Source: Streptomyces werraensis (GTDB lineage: Bacteria; Actinomycetota; Actinomycetes; Streptomycetales; Streptomycetaceae). Taken from it: a DNA stretch of 37,984 bases. The notes under the pieces were generated by a model that was given only the letters and a program-made list of their open reading frames with translations, had not been told where the DNA came from and did not search any database. The translations under genes were made by a program, and so were the position numbers. Positions 34,639 to 37,984 of this stretch are shown piece after piece; position 1 is the first letter of the stretch, and each line of letters starts with the position of its first letter. The DNA lies in NCBI GenBank assembly GCA_014656175.1, contig BNBX01000021.1, positions 1-37,984 on the forward strand, written 5' to 3'.

Positions 34639-34690
34639 ACGGGCCCGGCACTGCCTGAACCCCCGAGCAGGCAGTGCCGGGTCCCCCTTT
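34639..34690 (+). ncRNA. Possible small RNA of about 50 nt (promoter followed at once by a terminator hairpin)
   Basis: A start near 34639 followed by a 17-bp hairpin (34641-34657 with 34668-34684, one G-U pair, loop with CCCCC) and CCCTTT would produce a roughly 50-nt structured RNA. If the hairpin is read through, the RNA becomes a 115-base leader of dapA. It may instead be only the thyX terminator. No known RNA family was recognised. Confidence 0.35.
34641..34684 (+). terminator. Strong hairpin between thyX and dapA
   Basis: A 17-bp stem, 14 of them uninterrupted Watson-Crick pairs (34644-34657 with 34668-34681), 10-base loop, followed by CCCTTT. It should terminate thyX transcripts and anything from the promoter at 34603. 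Confidence 0.8.
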
Positions 34691-34741
34691 CGCACCCCTC
34701 CGTCGCCTCCCCCGAGGGAAGACCCCGACCTGAGCAACGAG

Positions 34742-34747
34742 TAGCGT
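34742..34747 (+). promoter_or_regulatory. Candidate -10 box for leaderless dapA mRNA
   Basis: TAGCGT (TANNNT) ends 7 bases before the dapA ATG at 34755. No ribosome binding site precedes this ATG, so a leaderless transcript is likely. Confidence 0.55.
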
Positions 34748-34754
34748 GTAACCC

Positions 34755-35657
34755 ATGGCTCCGACCTCGACTCCGCAGACCCCCTTCGGGCGGGTCCTCA
34801 CCGCCATGGTCACGCCCTTCACGGCGGACGGCGCACTCGACCTCGACGGCGCACAGCGGCTCGCCACCCACCTGGTGGACGCAGGCAACGACGGCCTGAT
34901 CGTCAACGGCACCACCGGCGAGTCCCCCACCACCAGCGACGCGGAGAAAGCGGATCTCGTACGGGCGGTCGTGGAGGCGGTAGGCGACCGCGCCCACGTC
35001 GTGGCCGGTGTCGGCACCAACGACACCCACCACAGCATGGAGCTGGCCCGCGCCGCGGAGCGCGCCGGCGCCCACGGCCTGCTGGTCGTCACGCCCTACT
35101 ACAACAAGCCCCCGCAGGAGGGCCTCTACCGGCACTTCACGGCCGTCGCCGACGCCGCCGAGCTGCCCGTGATGCTCTACGACATCCCCGGCCGCAGTGG
35201 CGTCCCCATCAGCACCGAGACGATCGTCCGCCTCGCCGAGCACCCGCGCATCGTCGCCAACAAGGACGCCAAGGGCGACCTCGGCCGCGCCGGCTGGGCC
35301 ATCGCACGCTCCGGACTCGCCTGGTACTCCGGCGACGACATGCTCAACCTGCCGCTGCTCTCCATCGGCGCGGTCGGCTTCGTCTCCGTCGTCGGCCACG
35401 TCGTCACCCCCGAGCTGCGCGCCCTGGTCGAGGCGTACACCTCCGGCGACGTCCAGAAGGCCACCGAGATCCACCAGAAGCTGCTCCCCGTCTACACGGG
35501 CATGTTCCGCACCCAGGGCGTCATGACCACCAAGGCGGCGCTCGCGCTCAAGGGCCTCCCCGCAGGCCCTCTGCGCGCCCCCATGGTCGAGTGCACGCCC
35601 GAGGAGATCGAGCAGCTCAAGATCGATCTTGCCGCAGGCGGGGTACAACTCCAGTAA
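34755..35657 (+). CDS. dapA: 4-hydroxy-tetrahydrodipicolinate synthase
   Basis: 300 residues. DapA condenses pyruvate with aspartate semialdehyde, the first step towards diaminopimelate/lysine. It is a TIM barrel of the class I aldolase family: VNGTTGESPTTSDAEK (about 49-65), VTPYYNKPPQEGLYRHF with the catalytic tyrosine, YDIPGRSG, and the Schiff-base lysine in IVANKDAKGD (about residue 170). The ATG lacks a ribosome binding site and is preceded at leaderless spacing by a -10 box. It is followed after 153 bases by the RNase J gene. Confidence 0.97.
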   Translation: MAPTSTPQTPFGRVLTAMVTPFTADGALDLDGAQRLATHLVDAGNDGLIVNGTTGESPTTSDAEKADLVRAVVEAVGDRAHVVAGVGTNDTHHSMELARAAERAGAHGLLVVTPYYNKPPQEGLYRHFTAVADAAELPVMLYDIPGRSGVPISTETIVRLAEHPRIVANKDAKGDLGRAGWAIARSGLAWYSGDDMLNLPLLSIGAVGFVSVVGHVVTPELRALVEAYTSGDVQKATEIHQKLLPVYTGMFRTQGVMTTKAALALKGLPAGPLRAPMVECTPEEIEQLKIDLAAGGVQLQ

Positions 35658-35760
35658 TCAGACTTCGCGCGCCCCGGGCGCGCAGATCGACTCCACAACT
35701 GAATACGCGGGCCACCGGTGCCCGCATCCCCAACCACAACTGCTTCTGCACGAACGTCAT

Positions 35761-35793
35761 GCGCGCCACGTGCCCAACCGGTACGTGGCGCGT
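35761..35793 (+). promoter_or_regulatory. Hairpin directly upstream of the RNase J ribosome binding site
   Basis: CGCGCCACGT (35762-35771) pairs with ACGTGGCGCG (35783-35792), perfect 10 bp plus an outer G-U, 11-base loop. It ends 6 bases before GAGGAGA (35799-35805). It could terminate dapA, or protect or regulate the rnj mRNA 5' region. Confidence 0.6.
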
Positions 35794-35810
35794 GTGGTGA
35801 GGAGAGTCTT

Positions 35811-37496
35811 TTGAGTCATCCGCATCCTGAACTCGGCCCGCCCCCGCCGCTCCCCGAAGGCGGCCTGCGGGTCACCCCGCTCGGTGGCCTGGGCGAGATC
35901 GGCCGCAACATGACGGTCTTCGAGTACGGAGGCCGCCTGCTGATCGTCGACTGCGGAGTGCTCTTCCCCGAGGAGGAGCAGCCCGGAATCGACCTGATCC
36001 TGCCCGACTTCTCGTCCATCCGGGACCGTCTCGACGACATCGAGGGCATCGTCCTCACCCATGGCCACGAGGACCACATCGGCGGCGTCCCGTATCTTCT
36101 GCGCGAGAAGCCGGACATCCCGCTGATCGGCTCCAAGCTCACCCTCGCCCTCATCGAGGCCAAGCTCCAGGAGCACCGCATCCGCCCTTACACCCTCCAG
36201 GTGGCGGAGGGGCAGCGCGAGCGCATCGGTCCCTTCGACTGCGAGTTCGTGGCGGTCAACCACTCCATCCCGGACGCGCTGGCCGTCGCCATCCGCACAC
36301 CCGCCGGCATGGCGGTGCACACGGGCGACTTCAAGATGGACCAGCTTCCGCTGGACAGCCGCCTCACCGACCTGCACGCGTTCGCCCGGCTCAGCGAGGA
36401 GGGCATCGACCTCCTCCTCTCCGACTCCACGAACGCCGAGGTCCCGGGCTTCGTCCCGCCCGAGCGTGACATCTCGGGCGTGCTGCGCCAGGTCTTCGCC
36501 GGCGCCCGCAAGCGGATCATCGTGGCCAGCTTCGCCAGCCACGTCCACCGCATCCAGCAGATCCTGGACGCGGCCCACGAGTACGGCCGCCGGGTCGCCT
36601 TCGTCGGCCGCTCGATGGTGCGCAACATGGGCATCGCCCGCGACCTCGGCTATCTGAAGGTCCCGCCGGGGCTGGTCGTGGACGTCAAGACGCTCGACGA
36701 CCTCCCCGACAGTGAGGTGGTCCTGGTCTGCACGGGCTCCCAGGGCGAGCCGATGGCCGCGCTGTCCCGCATGGCCAACCGCGACCACCAGATCCGCATC
36801 GTCGAGGGCGACACGGTGATCCTGGCGTCGTCACTGATCCCCGGCAACGAGAACGCGGTCTACCGCGTGATCAACGGCCTGACCCGCTGGGGCGCCAACG
36901 TCGTCCACAAGGGCAACGCCAAGGTGCACGTCTCCGGACACGCCTCGGCCGGCGAGCTGCTGTACTTCTACAACATCTGCCGCCCTAAGAACCTGATGCC
37001 GGTTCACGGCGAGTGGCGCCATCTGCGCGCCAACGCCGAGCTCGGCGCCCTCACCGGCGTCCCGCACGACCGCATCGTCATCGCCGAGGACGGCGTGGTC
37101 GTCGACCTCGTGCAGGGTAAGGCCAAGATCTCCGGCAAGGTCCAGGCGGGCTACGTCTACGTCGACGGCCTCTCGGTCGGCGACGTCGGCGAACCGGCGC
37201 TCAAGGACCGCAAGATCCTCGGCGACGAGGGCATCATCTCGGTCTTCGTGGTCATGGACGCCTCCACCGGAAAGATCACCGGCGGACCGCACATCCAAGC
37301 CCGCGGCTCCGGTATCGAGGACTCCGCGTTCGGCGATGTCGTCCCGCGGATCACGGAGACGCTCGAGCGCTCGGCGCAGGACGGGGTCGTCGAACCCCAC
37401 CAGCTGCAGCAGCTCATCCGCCGCACGCTGGGCAAGTGGGTGTCCGACACCTACCGGCGCCGGCCGATGATCCTGCCCGTGGTGGTCGAGGTCTGA
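35811..37496 (+). CDS. rnj: Ribonuclease J
   Basis: 561 residues from a TTG at 35811 with GAGGAGA at 35799-35805; an upstream ATG at 35718 in the same frame has no site and would add 31 non-conserved residues. RNase J is a metallo-beta-lactamase/beta-CASP enzyme with endonuclease and 5' exonuclease activity in mRNA decay and rRNA maturation. Motifs: LGGLGEIGRNM, HGHEDHIGG (about 84-92), HTGDFKMD (about 170), SDSTNAE, beta-CASP motifs around ASFASHVHRIQQ and SGHASAGEL (about 374-382), PVHGEWRHL, then the C-terminal domain (about 465-561). It is followed by a terminator and an rRNA leader. Confidence 0.97.
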   Translation: MSHPHPELGPPPPLPEGGLRVTPLGGLGEIGRNMTVFEYGGRLLIVDCGVLFPEEEQPGIDLILPDFSSIRDRLDDIEGIVLTHGHEDHIGGVPYLLREKPDIPLIGSKLTLALIEAKLQEHRIRPYTLQVAEGQRERIGPFDCEFVAVNHSIPDALAVAIRTPAGMAVHTGDFKMDQLPLDSRLTDLHAFARLSEEGIDLLLSDSTNAEVPGFVPPERDISGVLRQVFAGARKRIIVASFASHVHRIQQILDAAHEYGRRVAFVGRSMVRNMGIARDLGYLKVPPGLVVDVKTLDDLPDSEVVLVCTGSQGEPMAALSRMANRDHQIRIVEGDTVILASSLIPGNENAVYRVINGLTRWGANVVHKGNAKVHVSGHASAGELLYFYNICRPKNLMPVHGEWRHLRANAELGALTGVPHDRIVIAEDGVVVDLVQGKAKISGKVQAGYVYVDGLSVGDVGEPALKDRKILGDEGIISVFVVMDASTGKITGGPHIQARGSGIEDSAFGDVVPRITETLERSAQDGVVEPHQLQQLIRRTLGKWVSDTYRRRPMILPVVVEV

Positions 37497-37530
37497 CGGA
37501 CCGTCGGACTCCACGCACGCGTCAACCGGC

Positions 37531-37566
37531 AGCGGGGCACCTCGATTTGCATCGGGGCGCCCCGCT
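37531..37566 (+). terminator. Terminator of the RNase J gene
   Basis: Arms AGCGGGGC (37531-37538) and GCCCCGCT (37559-37566), one mismatch, then CCTCGAT (37540-37546) and ATCGGGG (37551-37557, one G-U) around loop TTGC. It separates rnj from the rRNA leader. Confidence 0.85.
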
Positions 37567-37666
37567 CCAGTACGTTTACAACTCCTCCCGAGGGGGCACC
37601 CGACCACTTCATGCGGTCGGACACCAGTGCCCGGCGAGGGTGGGAAAACCGGCTCAGAATCTCTGA

Positions 37667-37672
37667 TAAAGT
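37667..37672 (+). promoter_or_regulatory. rrn promoter -10 box, upstream copy
   Basis: TAAAGT within CTGATAAAGTCGGA, exactly 80 bases upstream of a near-identical block at 37744. The -35 is not consensus. Confidence 0.5.
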
Positions 37673-37746
37673 CGGATCCGCCGGAAAGGAAAGCGCGAAA
37701 GCGTTGACCTGGAAAGCACCGAGGAAATCGGATCGGAAAGATCTGA

Positions 37747-37752
37747 TAGAGT
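37747..37752 (+). promoter_or_regulatory. rrn promoter -10 box, downstream copy
   Basis: TAGAGT within CTGATAGAGTCGGAAACG, in the familiar streptomycete rrn promoter context. A TTGACC at about 37704-37709 is too far away to be its -35. Confidence 0.5.
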
Positions 37753-37820
37753 CGGAAACGCAAGACCGAAGGGAAGCGCCCGGAGGAAAGCCCGAGAGGG
37801 TGAGTACAAAGGAAGCGTCC

Positions 37821-37837
37821 GTTCCTTGAGAACTCAA
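37821..37837 (+). promoter_or_regulatory. BoxA-like antitermination element 1
   Basis: GTTCCTTGAGAACTCAA resembles the rrn boxA of Gram-positive bacteria (GTTCTTTGAAAACT in B. subtilis). BoxA recruits NusB/S10 and NusA to allow antitermination through rRNA genes. Confidence 0.55.
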
Positions 37838-37878
37838 CAGCGTGCCAAAAGTCAACGCCAGATATGTTGATACCCCGT

Positions 37879-37895
37879 CCATCCGGTTCGGATGG
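37879..37895 (+). promoter_or_regulatory. Hairpin in the rrn leader
   Basis: CCATCCG (37879-37885) and CGGATGG (37889-37895) with a 3-base loop, between the two boxA-like sequences; possibly a boxB-like or processing element. Confidence 0.5.
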
Positions 37896-37900
37896 TCGAG

Positions 37901-37918
37901 GTTCCTTTGAAGAAAACA
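37901..37918 (+). promoter_or_regulatory. BoxA-like antitermination element 2
   Basis: GTTCCTTTGAAGAAAACA again resembles a Gram-positive boxA and lies about 80 bases after the first. The duplicated arrangement may reflect leader and processing-stem functions. Confidence 0.45.
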
Positions 37919-37984
37919 TAGCGAGGACGCTGTGAACGTCGGGACTATTCCTCCCGATGTTCCGCTCTCGTGATGTGTGCACCC

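Larger units (their letters stand above)
37567..37984 (+). promoter_or_regulatory. Promoter and leader region of an rRNA operon (16S begins beyond the window)
   Basis: From about 37640 the DNA becomes purine-rich and less GC-rich, with the character of a streptomycete rrn leader. It holds repeated promoter-like blocks TGATAAAGTCGGA (37664-37676) and TGATAGAGTCGGA (37744-37756), the segment CCTTGAGAACTCAACAGCGT (37824-37843), GTCAACGCCAGATATGTTGA and a later GTTCCTTTGAAGAAAAC. There are no protein genes. The mature 16S start is not reached within the window. Several promoters per rrn operon are established for S. coelicolor; their exact positions here are inferred. Confidence 0.85.

Noticed and set aside
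34641..34684. Actinobacterial 6C RNA
   Set aside because: The loop is C-rich, but only one hairpin is present, whereas the 6C family has two C-rich stem-loops.

Overview
The window is very GC-rich DNA with strong G/C preference at third codon positions, many GTG starts, Streptomyces-type housekeeping gene order and a streptomycete-type rRNA leader at the right end. It looks like an ordinary core segment of a Streptomyces (or very close relative) chromosome. It corresponds to the ispG-proS-nusA-infB-truB-ribF-rpsO-pnp-dapB-thyX-dapA-rnj region, with several accessory or decaying pieces between the core blocks.

Layout, left to right. (1) 1-3789: 3' end of ispG, two GNAT acetyltransferases, proS. 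(2) 3790-8035: an accessory island. It holds two minus-strand genes (an 81-aa protein and an XRE-type HTH regulator) divergent from a three-gene operon with 4-bp overlaps: an ECF sigma factor with a TTA codon at position 3, plus two unknown proteins. The divergent region carries three copies of a 29-bp operator-like element. A 160-bp tandem repeat lies downstream of the operon. (3) 8036-10053, minus strand: an aminoglycoside-phosphotransferase-like protein with a degenerate active site, a ferritin-like DUF4439 protein and a lipoprotein. (4) 10276-17269: the translation/transcription operon rimP-nusA-ylxR-infB-DUF503-rbfA-truB. (5) 17636-22153: a 1133-aa fusion of a dead trypsin-like domain, a P-loop NTPase and a helical region, inserted between truB and ribF. 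(6) 22268-26928: an intact EspI/MinD-like ATPase gene followed by two broken fragments that look like the edges of a deleted type VII (ESX) secretion locus. (7) 26983-37496: DUF397, rpsO, pnp, an M16 peptidase, dapB, a small TPR-like membrane protein, a PH-like membrane protein, thyX, dapA and RNase J. (8) 37567-37984: the promoter/leader region of an rRNA operon, with 16S starting just outside the window.

The genes mostly serve RNA and protein synthesis and RNA turnover: RimP and RbfA (30S assembly), NusA, IF2, TruB, ProS, S15, PNPase and RNase J, the last immediately upstream of an rrn operon. DapA and DapB make lysine/diaminopimelate, ThyX makes dTMP, RibF makes FMN/FAD and IspG makes isoprenoid precursors. 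The most unusual items are the pseudoprotease-NTPase between truB and ribF, the TTA-containing sigma-factor island with its triple operator, the remnants of a lost ESX locus, the APH-like pseudokinase, a chain of three ATGA-coupled mini-ORFs before infB, and a promoter-hairpin unit before dapA that could make a tiny RNA. No tRNA, CRISPR array, insertion sequence or prophage integrase was seen.
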